A stretch of 34,936 nucleotides of DNA, taken from assembly GCA_958295485.1 (NCBI GenBank), contig CATQGX010000001.1, positions 1 through 34,936 of the forward strand, in the 5' to 3' direction. This document shows positions 1 to 8,073 of this stretch, piece after piece. Made by a program: the position numbers and the translations under genes. The notes under the pieces are model-generated. The model did not search any database. It saw only the letters and a list, made by a program, of their open reading frames with translations, and was not told the DNA's origin. The stretch is from an uncultured Gammaproteobacteria bacterium. GTDB lineage: Bacteria; Pseudomonadota; Gammaproteobacteria; Eutrophobiales; Eutrophobiaceae. The first letter of the stretch is position 1. Each line of letters begins with the position of its first letter.

Positions 1-455
1 GGCAATGATGATGGCGGTGGTAGAACCCTCCCCCATGGCCGGTTTCACTCTCAGTCCGTGGGAATATCCGGAGCTTTTGTTCATGCCTGCGCGCAGGCCG
101 CCGCTGCGGTTTTGGGCCGCCATGCAAAACAGGCGTGAAGGACGCCGGCGGCCGGAGGAGCACGCGGCCGTTACGCCGGAGACAGGGCATTTTCTGCCTT
201 TAAAGAACATGAGGTTACCACCAGCAAAAAATCTAAAAGGTCGAGCCGGGGACTGCAGGAACAGGCAAGGATTGCCGGCCCCCGTTGTTACGTGTTTGGA
301 GGGTGGGGGTGGAGATAGGCCAGCAAACGGCGGCAGACTGAACGGACAAAGGTCGGGCGAATGCTGATGCCGGCAGATCGGATCAAGGCCCGGACACGAA
401 AGGCAACGGCCGAACCGGTGATAGAATCAAGAGGTGGCGTGCTTAGATGCTCGTA
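1..455. other. GC-rich stretch with no supportable gene
   Basis: Open frames exist on both strands but their products are Arg/Pro/Gly-rich, lack recognisable motifs and look like by-products of high GC content. I see no convincing promoter, RNA gene or mobile element here. The start of the window may cut a feature. Confidence 0.4.
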
Positions 456-485
456 GGGCTCAAAGCCCATGTCGGATAGGCCGAC
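456..485. other. two adjacent perfect hairpins
   Basis: Bases 456-468 form GGGCT-CAA-AGCCC and bases 471-485 form GTCGG-ATAGG-CCGAC, two 5-bp perfect stems separated by two bases. They could be part of a structured RNA or a transcription end. No T-run follows on either strand, so a terminator is not supported. Function unknown. Confidence 0.3.
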
Positions 486-541
486 TCCAGCACTCGAGGT
501 GCACTCATCTGACTGCACGCCGATGTGGGTGGCAACCCGCG

Positions 542-643
542 GTACAAAAAGGCGGCGATCCGCAGGCGGACGGCAGGGGTGGTCATGGTTCGTCCTCCCG
601 TACGTGTACAAAAAGGCGGCGATCCGCAGGCGGACGGCAGGGG
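542..643. repeat. 38-bp direct repeat, two copies 64 bp apart
   Basis: The 38-bp block at 542-579, beginning GTACAAAAAGGCGGCGATCC, recurs exactly at 606-643. The 26-bp spacer is TGGTCATGGTTCGTCCTCCC followed by GTACGT. No gene is apparent; a 12-base C run (667-678) follows about 25 bases later. Confidence 0.85.
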
Positions 644-875
644 CGTGCTTTGCACTCTCCCTCGCTCCCCCCCCCCCCTACCACCTCCCCTCCTCCCCTC
701 CTCCCATTCCCCAAAACCGACAGATTTAGGGTGGTGGCGATCCGAGCCAGACGTGTGGGTGGCTGTGCGGTCGGCCTCCCATAATTCCGATTTCAGGCAT
801 GAAAAACGTCCCGTACTGTGTTTTTGGCACAACGATCATGAAATGAACTATAAACCGTACGTTTCTGACATACGC

Positions 876-1076
876 ATGGCAGATCCTCCAAAACGAAGCC
901 AGATTGCAAGGGGCGGCACCGTATCCATAGAGACAAAGCGGGATCAGGGAACAGGCAGGCTCACCGAGGGCGTCGTGGCGGAGATTCTGACTGCCGGCGA
1001 GACCCACCCGCACGGAATCAAGGTGAGGTTGCAGGACGGGCAGGTCGGCCGGGTCAAATGCGTCGGCGGCAGGTGA
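876..1076 (+). CDS. YwbE-family small protein (DUF2196)
   Basis: A 66-residue protein whose core (RDQGTGRLTEGVVAEIL, then THPHGIKVRL, then DGQVGRVK) matches the conserved body of the YwbE/DUF2196 family as I know it. Family members are short, mostly stand-alone basic proteins of unknown biochemical role; the GKV/GRVK-type beta-rich fold suggests nucleic-acid binding, but that is inference. The family usually has about 60-70 residues, so this copy is complete. I chose the ATG at 876 because similarity starts just after it; an in-frame ATG at 843 would add 11 residues. The gene stands alone: upstream is non-coding and its stop lies just before a decayed zinc-ribbon gene on the other strand. Confidence 0.75.
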   Translation: MADPPKRSQIARGGTVSIETKRDQGTGRLTEGVVAEILTAGETHPHGIKVRLQDGQVGRVKCVGGR

Positions 1077-1079
1077 TCC

Positions 1080-1341
1080 GGCAGGGCCTGTTGGCGTGTA
1101 GAGGCAACCCACACCAGAGATTGAAAATGTGCATGCCCGGCGGGCTCGATCAGATTTCCAGGCACTTGACAATTTATCCCGCATGTACATTTTCAACATC
1201 TGATACGGGGCAGTGCCTCCCAAAACCCCCCACTGCCACGGTATACAAGGGGACCATAAAAGGGGATGATATACAAGGGGTGTATGGACGGTCAGAACAC
1301 TTCTGTTGCTACCGTAACCTGCAACCACCGTCTTGAATCCA
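1080..1341 (-). pseudogene. decayed copy of the mini zinc-ribbon gene, interrupted by a palindromic element
   Basis: This stretch aligns with 28308-28478, which holds the intact 36-residue zinc-ribbon gene. On the minus strand the decayed copy reads GGFGRHCPV, is broken by the 90-bp element at 1114-1203, and resumes with LPLHANR, matching FGRRCPV and LASHTNR in the intact copy. The start codon is GTG (1237-1239) where the intact copy has ATG, and the second Cys of the first CxxC is lost at the insertion. The TATA-like CATAAAAG upstream (about 1254-1261) is conserved between copies. The alignment was made by eye; the pairing of the flanks is clear, the exact 3' limit is not. Confidence 0.6.
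1114..1203. mobile_element. MITE-like palindromic element, family A, copy 1
   Basis: A 90-bp sequence with imperfect terminal inverted repeats: left CCAGAGATTGAAAATGTGC, right GTACATTTTCAACATCTGA. It matches the ends of the two 92-bp copies at 17016-17107 and 25083-25174. The flanks are CA on the left and TA on the right; the homologous uninterrupted sequence at 28325-28335 reads CACATACGGGG, so the insertion target was probably TA. No coding capacity, so it would need a transposase in trans. Confidence 0.65.
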
Positions 1342-1404
1342 AGTTAGCATAACATGCCATGGTGCAGGTGCGTCAGACTAACCATTCGTATGCATCCGCT
1401 CCTT

Positions 1405-1782
1405 TTACCGTCCAGACGTAAAATCAACTGTGGTGTAGCAGTACCAAGGGCTAATTTTACCGAGGGTCGAGCGCATACACTCATTCAAGTGCCGTTCGAC
1501 AGGTATCTCCCACCACCTGCAACTCATGTTAATATCATGCGTTCCATTGTCATATACCCTGTCTTTTGAAAACGCGGGTTTTATTCCGGTAAAACAGACA
1601 AACTCGATTACAAGATCATCCTCTTCGTAATTAATCATGTAATATTCAACGGCAGAAAAGGCGACGAGGTATACGACGCCGGTGACAATGACCGCCTTAA
1701 CCGTTGAAAACACAGTTTTTTTCCTGTTTGGGGCGCGTTTTGCTATATCGTACAACATGACAAAAAAGGAAACAGGGAACAT
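1405..1782 (-). CDS. small membrane-anchored protein, unknown function
   Basis: A 125-residue product if started at the ATG at 1782; an upstream in-frame ATG at 1800 overlaps the end of the neighbouring pseudogene. After a basic stretch (KRAPNRKK) comes one clear membrane segment, about residues 25-45 (AVIVTGVVYLVAFSAVEYY), then an acidic region and a soluble tail with three cysteines. The topology suggests a short cytoplasmic N-terminus and an outward-facing C-terminal domain. I do not recognise a family. Composition is AT-richer than the GC-rich flanks, like the other accessory genes here. Confidence 0.5.
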   Translation of the reverse strand: MFPVSFFVMLYDIAKRAPNRKKTVFSTVKAVIVTGVVYLVAFSAVEYYMINYEEDDLVIEFVCFTGIKPAFSKDRVYDNGTHDINMSCRWWEIPVERHLNECMRSTLGKISPWYCYTTVDFTSGR

Positions 1783-1789
1783 GGATCTT

Positions 1790-1968
1790 CTAATTGACAA
1801 TCAGAGTCACTCCCATCTCGGATGTTATCTGGTTGACTGTGTGTGATAATATCACCCTGTCCGGGTTTTTCACGGTTTTGATCACGGGTAAGGATTGATG
1901 GTGTGCACGCGACCGTTTGTGATCTCATATGGCCGATCACCAATCTTTTCTCGCATGTATTTTTTCAT
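1790..1968 (-). pseudogene. frameshifted copy of the small protein at 7518-7685
   Basis: Starting at the ATG at 1968 the minus strand reads MKKYMREKIGDRPYEIT, then NGRVHTINPYP and a stop; shifting one base at the CCCGTGATC position restores PVIKTVKNPDRV. The intact copy at 7518-7685 reads MRDKIGERPYEIT ... TIKFYPMVKTAKNPDRV. One single-base loss therefore explains the break. The remnant begins 29 bases after the stop of the DUF262 gene and points the same way, while the intact copy sits just upstream of the PP-loop gene. Confidence 0.7.
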
Positions 1969-1997
1969 ATCAGGTATGATTTTACTGTTATGCCGAT

Positions 1998-3812
1998 CTA
2001 CATCCCTGAATCTTGCGGTTTTTTTGCCCGTCGGGAGTATTCTGACAGATCCCAGATTTTTCTTGCATGTTCAACCAGTTTATTCTCACGATCTTCTATT
2101 TCCTTTACCCCCCACTGCGTGTAATTTACAAGGTATTTTTTATTCAATTCCACATCAGAGTTTGAATAGCGCCGGGTTCCATTGCCAAGTTTGTTTTCAA
2201 AGCTGCGGTTTTGTGCGGATGGGTCCCACTTTATATCCAATAATGTCAGGTTGCCTAGCCGATTTTTGTGATCCCTCAACTCATCCCTGTTGGCCCAGCC
2301 GTCACCGGGGTTACTTGGAAATATGTGATCGACGTAATACCTATAAGAGTCTGCACGTGTGCCTTGGGAATCGTTGAGTTTTTTTTCCAGCGAGCAAAGT
2401 ATGTAGGCGGCGACGGGACGTTTCAGATCATTTATGTTCTTCATAAATTTATTCATGAAGGTTTCTTGATCTATGTTGTCCTCAGTGGAACCCGGTCTTT
2501 GACTCTTCAATACGGTGTACAAAACCTCATCCAAACCCCTTTTGTCCAGGATCTGGCATGTCACGTCCCTGGCAATCCGTTTTATCTGATTTATGTCCGA
2601 CTTGGAAATTGTTCTGTACATGAAAAAGAATTTTAAAAGACAGTCTGCCAGGGATTTGGTTTTATCCGAAAACCCCCATTCCCTGCATGCCGCAATTATG
2701 GGCCTTCGAAGATATTTGGCGTGGACTTGCTGTATTCCGAAAAAAAGATACACAAAATCGTGATCATAGCCGGCGTTGGAACGTAGCGTGTCAGGTCTGT
2801 TTAAAGCCTCGATTATGTGCGAGTCCTCGGAAAGATCCCGCAAATACCTGTCAACATCCACTGGATCTTTACATTTATTTTTTACGACCGTGTACATCTT
2901 CATCTTTAGAACCTCGTCTGATCCATCCTGTAATTTGGGACATGTCCGGGATAGCATTGAGTAGTATAGAAAATCATCTGGGTGTTTCTGGATCGAGGGC
3001 AAACTCATTATTTTTTTCCAACGATCTTTGACACCGTCTCTGTCACCGTTTTGTACCGTCTGCAAAAGAAGACTTTTGATTAGATCAGACTGGTGAAGCT
3101 TCTGGCCCTTGGAGTTCATGGATTGGAAAATTTGATGTGCGTGATCTTCATCGTTAATCTCAATGTATACGAAACATGTGTTGTTTTTTATGGTATTGAG
3201 CAATCTTTTGATGTTGCGCATTGCTGTTCTGGGAGAGCTGTTGTCGAAATGGTGTTTGCACAGGCTGTTTGCGTAATCCAATAATATTTTATAGTTGGCT
3301 GTTATCTGCATGCCGGATTCCGAGCTTTGTACCGGCACATCCTTTCTGGTACAGATACCTGTAAAAACGTCATTGGCGTCACCGTTATTCAGCACGATCA
3401 ATGGCCGCTGTTCGGCATCCGTTTTCACTGATTTGTCAATTTCTTTTACCAGATTATCGTAATCGTCTTTATCGCCAGTCTCCACCGGCTCATGTTTGGA
3501 TAACGAATCCCGCAGTGCGCAGAACAGCAGTGCGAGGGTGACCAGACGATTCTGCCCATCGACAATCTCGCTGAATGCCGGATCCGTCCCCGGTTTTTTT
3601 ACCATTATGACAGGACCCAACAAATACGGACGGTCGGAATTTTTACAATTATCCATTAAATCATTCCAGAGGTCATCGACTTTGGCACCCTCCCAACTGT
3701 ATTTCCTTTGATAATCGGGCACGACAAACACGGTTGTGCCATCCAACATGTCATCAAGCCTGTTTATCTGCGAGCAAAAAACTGCACCCATATTGTAGTC
3801 AATTGAAATCAT
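1998..3812 (-). CDS. DUF262/DUF1524 nuclease (GmrSD / SspE-like)
   Basis: A 604-residue protein with the two-part layout of GmrSD-type modification-dependent nucleases. The N-terminal DUF262 domain shows PDYQRKYSW (about residues 32-40) and VDGQNRLVTL (about 83-92), the ParB-like nucleotide-binding and hydrolysis motifs. The C-terminal DUF1524 domain shows YYVDHIFPSNP (about 490-500) and NRLGNLTLL, the HNH nuclease core. In known families such enzymes cut DNA carrying modified bases (Type IV GmrSD) or act as the restriction arm of phosphorothioate systems (SspE). Length is typical. The TATA-like box CTTTAAACT (3816-3824) lies 25-33 bases upstream of the internal ATG at 3791 (protein MGAVFCSQ...), so a leaderless start at 3791 is more likely than 3812. 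It appears intact. Confidence 0.85.
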   Translation of the reverse strand: MISIDYNMGAVFCSQINRLDDMLDGTTVFVVPDYQRKYSWEGAKVDDLWNDLMDNCKNSDRPYLLGPVIMVKKPGTDPAFSEIVDGQNRLVTLALLFCALRDSLSKHEPVETGDKDDYDNLVKEIDKSVKTDAEQRPLIVLNNGDANDVFTGICTRKDVPVQSSESGMQITANYKILLDYANSLCKHHFDNSSPRTAMRNIKRLLNTIKNNTCFVYIEINDEDHAHQIFQSMNSKGQKLHQSDLIKSLLLQTVQNGDRDGVKDRWKKIMSLPSIQKHPDDFLYYSMLSRTCPKLQDGSDEVLKMKMYTVVKNKCKDPVDVDRYLRDLSEDSHIIEALNRPDTLRSNAGYDHDFVYLFFGIQQVHAKYLRRPIIAACREWGFSDKTKSLADCLLKFFFMYRTISKSDINQIKRIARDVTCQILDKRGLDEVLYTVLKSQRPGSTEDNIDQETFMNKFMKNINDLKRPVAAYILCSLEKKLNDSQGTRADSYRYYVDHIFPSNPGDGWANRDELRDHKNRLGNLTLLDIKWDPSAQNRSFENKLGNGTRRYSNSDVELNKKYLVNYTQWGVKEIEDRENKLVEHARKIWDLSEYSRRAKKPQDSGM

Positions 3813-3815
3813 CTA

Positions 3816-3824
3816 GTTTAAAGT
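3816..3824 (-). promoter_or_regulatory. TATA-like box of the DUF262 gene
   Basis: The minus strand reads CTTTAAACT. It is too close to the ATG at 3812 but at the right distance (about 25-33 bases) for a leaderless transcript starting at the ATG at 3791. Confidence 0.45.
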
Positions 3825-4090
3825 TTCTTACAATCGGTTATGTAGCCCCAAGAATATCAGACAGGTCGGGCAGTGAATCCGGTGTGTAATCGACCGAAGG
3901 GGAGCCTTAATCATAAAGATCCAAAACGGGCAATCAATCGTTGAGGCGATGCCGTGTATCCTCCAAGATCAATATAATCCCCGGTGCCAATGTTATTATA
4001 ATGGTTCAACATAGGACAATTACCGTATTTGAACCCCTTGGACCATCTGTAATGATGGGGAATTGAGGGAATTTGTGAATACGGATTATA

Positions 4091-5175
4091 CTGCCGGCCA
4101 AAAATAATTTCACCTCAGACGCCCCTTGCAAGATACGTGGATGTCGACGTTGATTGAGCATGTTCGAAAGTGTTCCGATGCCGCACGTCTGAGATCGTCA
4201 GGTGTCCTGTAGGATTCGGACGTGATCAGCCGGTACTTGGCCTGCCCCCATATCTCCTCGATTGCACCAGGCTCGGGACGGGCCACCGGAAGGTACAGGA
4301 TCCGGACATCGGGATTCTGTTCCGGGTATCTGCGGATCTTTTTGGTCTTGTGCTGCGAGGCGTTGCCCATGATCATCAGAACCTTCCCCCACTTTTGGCG
4401 CGCCAGTTCCGGGTACCGGACGAAGTTTGCGCCGTTGAAGCGGTCGTATGTACGCATCAGTCTCATGCCGTCGTCCGCAATGGAGCCGTACACCACGATC
4501 TTGTCACGCCATCCTGATCTCCCCACGCGTACCCTCTGGGCTATTGGAGACCAGAGCTTTGCACCGTCGCCGCCGACCCTGATGAATATAGATTCGTCCT
4601 GTACGACCATCCTGAATCCTGCCCTTTTTGCGCCTGCAATGACCCCTTTCGTATCCGCCTGCCAGTATGTCACCTTCTTTGCATCCGCCGCGTCCCCCAG
4701 CTTTACCACGGATGTCTTGCGTGAGAAGCCCAGTTTCCACAGGATTCTTCTGACGTTATCGACGCTGTAGCTCAGACCGATCCCGCTGCACACTTATCTG
4801 CGCAGTTTTTTTAGCGTAAGCATTCTCTTGTTGCATAGTCTGATTGCAAGTTTGCTGACCCATGCGTACGAAACTTTTAGTTTGCGTCCCTGCCCTGTAG
4901 CTGGATAGAGACCTTTGATGCCATCCTCATCGAATCTTACAATCCACAACTGTATCGTGCGTTGCGTTATGCTGACCGCGGTTGTGGCCGACGCAGTAGA
5001 GTTACCCAACACGACTAAACGTACAGCGAGGACTCTGGTGTAGACGTTGACGTCCTTCTCTTCGCGCAATGCCCCCTCAAGGATCTCCAACTTCCCCATA
5101 CGTTGAAGAAATACGCCGTGATCTTAAGCTTTTCCGTCTTTGGGCGAAATAGGCGAAATTATTTTTGATCGGCAG
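4091..5175 (-). mobile_element. IS630-family insertion sequence, inactive copy
   Basis: A 1085-bp element bounded by TA on both sides (4089-4090 and 5176-5177), the target duplication of the IS630/Tc1 group. The terminal inverted repeats are CTGCCGGCCAAAAATAATTT on the left and, read on the other strand, CTGCCGATCAAAAATAATTT on the right, differing at two positions. It is about 90% similar by eye to the intact copy at 15606-16693. The transposase inside is dead (see 4110-5099). Confidence 0.85.
4110..5099 (-). pseudogene. IS630-family transposase, inactivated by a stop codon and a catalytic change
   Basis: Compared with the intact 328-residue transposase at 15630-16616, this copy has TAA in place of the TGG in LLRW, at 4794-4796, giving a 101-residue N-terminal piece (4794-5099) and a 227-residue remainder (4110-4793) in the same frame. 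The helix-turn-helix N-terminus is kept. In the DDE core the first Asp (VQDESIFIRVG) and the Glu (IEEIW) remain, but the second Asp is replaced: MIMGNASQHK instead of MIMDNASQHK. Both defects would block transposition independently. A TATA-like GCTTAAGA lies about 25-32 bases upstream of the start. Confidence 0.85.
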
Positions 5176-5313
5176 TATAGTCTTAAATCGTTATTTTGAT
5201 CGTTTCTTGAATCCAGATCAATTCCGTCTACCGAAACGTATACGCCCAGTCCCGGTAAATTTACGCCGAACCAGGTTGCGTTGTGCCGGTTCCATGCTTG
5301 GATTGTGGGAAGG

Positions 5314-5515
5314 GTTGAGGCGATGCCGTGTATCTCCCAAGATCAATATAACTCCCGGTGCCAATGTTATTATAATGGTTCAACGTGGAGCAATTACCGT
5401 ATTTGAACCCCCCGGACCATCTGTGATGGGGAATCGAGGGAATTTGTGAATACGGCCTAAACTTAAATCGTTATTTTGATCGTTTCTTGAATCCGATCAA
5501 TTCTATCTGCCGAAA
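5314..5515. repeat. tandem repeat unit B (uninterrupted)
   Basis: This is the unbroken partner of the unit at 3940-4084 plus 5182-5236. It starts GTTGAGGCGATGCCGTGTAT and ends near TCTGCCGAAA. The 77 bases between the two units (5237-5313) are not repeated. No gene is seen inside. Confidence 0.8.
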
Positions 5516-5527
5516 ACAAAACCAAAT

Positions 5528-5624
5528 GTTTTTTAAGTACGGTGTTGTAATCCATACGAAGCCGTACTCGAATCCCTTGGGCCGACACACAGTTGTGGGT
5601 TATCCTTGGGCTCATGTGGGTACG
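5528..5624. repeat. 97-bp dispersed repeat, copy 1
   Basis: From GTTTTTTAAGTACGGTGTTG to CTCATGTGGGTACG this sequence matches 7779-7872 at most positions. The two copies are in the same orientation and bracket the decayed region, the PP-loop gene and the small gene. The copy at 7779 has a clear hairpin core; here the stem is less regular. Not coding. Confidence 0.75.
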
Positions 5625-6074
5625 GTTGTCAACCATGCTGATTTTTTCGAGGCGCTTTATGATCAATTTTATTGCGTCTAATCTTCTTTGTGTTTATTCT
5701 TCTGACTCGGTAAAATTATGTACAGTTTCTTCCGTCCGCACGTGTTACTGTCACTTGACATGCGGATTTTGTAAGATTGCCGGATATTCTGGAAAAATCA
5801 ACCTGCACAGTCTCTTGAATCGATCCGCCATGTCAGGCTCATATCGACACACCTGATCTACTCGCAGTCGTCCCTACTGGACAGGCAACCAGCGCACCTA
5901 AAAACACCCGACATCTGCGGGTCTGAGACGCCATCCACCATAACGGATATCGATGGGGAGATCTGCCATCTTCCATCCATACCAGTCTCAACAGAGGGCA
6001 GCTCGAACACCTGCAAGCGTTAGATTTTGGTTAGAAGGTTCTGATTGATAAGGTCAATTTTTTTGCAAACCAGT
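5625..6074. other. no clear gene; possible short coding remnant
   Basis: The only coding-like signal is on the minus strand at 5858-6016, a 52-residue frame opening with TTG or GTG and ending RCAGCLSSRDDCE. It has a CxxC but no family I recognise, no clear promoter and no partner copy, so I do not call it as a gene. The rest shows no feature. Confidence 0.3.
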
Positions 6075-6541
6075 TCAAGCGATTACGATGTCTGTCAGCT
6101 GATTTTGCCGGATCCTGTAACATGCGCAAAAAGACGCGAGAACTATTGCCAGGATGCCGCGTATTTTTTTACATGGCCGCAATCCGGTGATCGGGATGTG
6201 GGCCCGACCGCTTCGGTTCCGTCTTTGCCAGCGAACTATTCGGACACGGTATTCTGTCCATTTTTCATCGAAAAACCCGAACAGGATTTTTTCGGTAGGA
6301 ATTCCTGCTGAACAACACGCCGATCATGCGTCCATACGGTTTGTCCTTGACATCCCAAATTTATCCAAGTTTTAGTACCGAGCCACAGTTAATGATCATT
6401 ATGATGGCATTATGCATGTTTTTGTTGCGAAACATCTCGGTGTGAGGTGTTTTTTCCAGGACAAGATCCAGGCTTTTCCGGTACGTCCTTTTGTGGATCA
6501 AGCATTTTTAAGGCGTCAATACACGGGCGGCTCAAAAACAC
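6075..6541 (-). pseudogene. decayed gene of unknown family
   Basis: The minus strand has coding-like composition that hops between frames. From about 6541 it reads CIDALKMLDPQKDVPEK, then in a second frame SLDLVLEKTPHTEMFRNKNM and NAIIMIINCGSVLKLG, a stop, then WDVKDKPYGRMIGVLFSRNS with YRKNPVRVF, and after another frame change DEKWTEYRVRIVRW. Such amino-acid runs are unlike the surrounding noise and suggest one gene with at least two frameshifts and a stop. I cannot name the family. It lies directly downstream of the PP-loop gene, on the same strand, so it may once have belonged to the same operon. Confidence 0.4.
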
Positions 6542-6604
6542 ATTCTATATTTTGTTTGCACCTATGTTGTCAAATGCGCGCTGGATTCCCCGGCCCGAAC
6601 GTTC

Positions 6605-7444
6605 CTAAAGGTGACACACCGTACAGGGCGTAGACTCGTCTTCGTCATCAAGCGCATCTGCAAGTACGTCAACCAACGGAAGGTTTTTTCGCCTGGACTT
6701 GGCCCTTTTGAGACTTTTTGCGTGTCTTTCCATGATCTCTTTGCGTCTGGACAGGAGCTCGGTCAGCGTCTCGCCCTGCGACCAGGTATAGTGTCCGCCC
6801 TTCATGGCATTGGACTCAAATGAAACATCGCCTGACACGCCGGCGTCCTTGAGTATTTTTTGTTCTATCGCAACCGCCCTTTTGAACAGGTCCGGATGGT
6901 TATCGGCAAGGCCTACCCACTCTGCCTTGCGCTGGAAAAAGCAGAAATAGCATCCAGAACGCGTACGCCACTTGTAATAATCGGGCAGGTTGATCCCTGC
7001 ATCCTGCAGGATCTTCAACACACCGTCGTGATCGACGTCGTCGTCTATGAATGGAAAGACGGTGCGTATGTTTGCCTTGGTGGACACATAGCCCTTCCTA
7101 TTGCCCTCATCGGAACGGATGGCCACATACGAGATCACATCATCGTCCCCTATCCACTCTTCCAAGGGTTTTATCTTGAGCAGGCTGGTACACCACCTCA
7201 TCTGTGGAGACGGCAGTGTTCCGCGAAACACCTCAAAATAGTGGTCAAAGCTTCGTGTAGAGTTGAGTCTGATTATGGGCCTGCCCAGAACCACCTCAAG
7301 CTTTGACAGATAGGCGTACGTCTCGGGCAGCTCTGCGCCGGTATCGCAGAAAAAATATTCCATGTCCGGAACCCTGTCCCTCATGTATACTGCAAGCGCG
7401 CTAGAATCCTTGCCGCCGGATATGCCGCAGACATGTCTTGCCAT
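6605..7444 (-). CDS. PAPS reductase/DndC-like PP-loop ATPase
   Basis: A 279-residue member of the adenine-nucleotide alpha-hydrolase superfamily. The PP-loop GISGGKDSSALAVY sits at about residues 6-19, followed by FFCDTGAELPETY, a typical family motif. RWCTSLLKIKPLEEW (near residue 80) and SGCYFCFFQRKAEW (near 165) supply cysteines that could bind a metal or Fe-S cluster, as in DndC-type proteins. Relatives activate sulfate or transfer sulfur; in DNA phosphorothioation DndC and SspD use ATP to activate the backbone or substrate. No partner cysteine desulfurase, nickase or DndD/SspC ATPase is in the window. Start: ATG at 7444; the codon before the preceding one is TTG at 7447. A TATA-like TTATATG (about 7466-7472) gives leaderless spacing. 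The frame is intact. Confidence 0.8.
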   Translation of the reverse strand: MARHVCGISGGKDSSALAVYMRDRVPDMEYFFCDTGAELPETYAYLSKLEVVLGRPIIRLNSTRSFDHYFEVFRGTLPSPQMRWCTSLLKIKPLEEWIGDDDVISYVAIRSDEGNRKGYVSTKANIRTVFPFIDDDVDHDGVLKILQDAGINLPDYYKWRTRSGCYFCFFQRKAEWVGLADNHPDLFKRAVAIEQKILKDAGVSGDVSFESNAMKGGHYTWSQGETLTELLSRRKEIMERHAKSLKRAKSRRKNLPLVDVLADALDDEDESTPCTVCHL

Positions 7445-7517
7445 CAACCAAACTGCGTTGTCTCCTCATATAACTAATTCTGCGGTTAGATGACTGTAAT
7501 AACAGCCAACACAAATT

Positions 7518-7685
7518 TCACTTTATCTTGGCGGCTAGACTGTCAAATTCCTTTTTGGATACGGTGAGACAGAACAGCACCCTGTCTGGATTTTTCGCGG
7601 TCTTGACCATAGGGTAAAATTTGATGGTGTACAGGCCGCCGTTTTTTGTGATTTCGTATGGCCTTTCGCCTATTTTATCTCTCAT
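7518..7685 (-). CDS. small conserved protein of unknown function
   Basis: A 55-residue protein starting MRDKIGERPYEIT and rich in Lys, with a likely beta-strand body (LYTIKFYPMVK) and a C-terminal helix (KKEFDSLAAKI). I choose the ATG at 7685 because the TATA-like AAATAAAAAC (about 7707-7717) is about 27 bases upstream; a GTG at 7700 would add five residues. It is 70 bases upstream of the PP-loop gene on the same strand and probably co-transcribed. A frameshifted copy at 1790-1968 follows the DUF262 gene, so this family accompanies both genes. I do not recognise a named family. Confidence 0.6.
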   Translation of the reverse strand: MRDKIGERPYEITKNGGLYTIKFYPMVKTAKNPDRVLFCLTVSKKEFDSLAAKIK

Positions 7686-7778
7686 GGCTTTCAGTCCCAC
7701 CCATTGTTTTTATTTGTACCGTAACATGGGGTAAATTAAAAGTCCGTCTCGGTCTGTTTTATAAGCATAAAACGCAGT

Positions 7779-7872
7779 GTTTTTTAAGTACGGTATCATA
7801 ATCCATACGAGGCCGTACTCGAATCCCTAGGCCAACACTCGGTGTTGGTGATCTAGGGCTCATGTGGGTACG
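7779..7872. repeat. dispersed repeat, copy 2, with hairpin core
   Basis: This is the partner of 5528-5624. Its core reads CCCTAG, then CCAACAC-TCG-GTGTTGG, then CTAGGG, forming a nested hairpin with a 7-bp inner stem and a 6-bp outer stem. The inner stem is only partly preserved in copy 1, so conservation of the structure is not proven. It lies between the small gene and the truncated integrase. Confidence 0.7.
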
Positions 7873-8073
7873 AGTCGTTAATTATTTTGATTTGTAAAGG
7901 AGTCTTTGTGGGATCCCAATAGTATCCCCTGCCCCCTCACCGGACACGATGCTGCTCCTCCACTGTTTGTCGATTACAACCTTGGGCCCCCGGCGGGGGC
8001 ATCTTCCGCTGGAACGCCTGGGCAGGCGTTTTCCTCCTCTTTCCGAGGGACATGTGTTCCTGTCATAGTTGTG

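Larger units (their letters stand above)
3940..5236. repeat. tandem repeat unit A, split by an IS630-family element
   Basis: Bases 3940-4084 match 5314-5455 (about 145 bp, few differences), and bases 5182-5236 match 5462-5515. In unit B these two parts are contiguous, so unit A is the same roughly 200-bp sequence with the element at 4091-5175 inserted near the junction. The unit contains TTATTATAATGGTTCAAC and a palindromic-looking AT-rich part but no convincing reading frame. Function unknown. Confidence 0.8.

Noticed and set aside
438..450. CGTGCTTAGATGC, the complement of GCATCTAAGCACG, as found near the 3' end of bacterial 23S rRNA
   Set aside because: Only 13 bases match. The expected conserved loop (AGTACGAGAGGA) about 100 bases before it is absent or only vaguely present, and no rRNA-like extended match surrounds it.
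288..832. Minus-strand frames over the 5' region
   Set aside because: Products are low-complexity (Gly/Arg-rich around the C run) and cross the direct repeat; nothing suggests coding.
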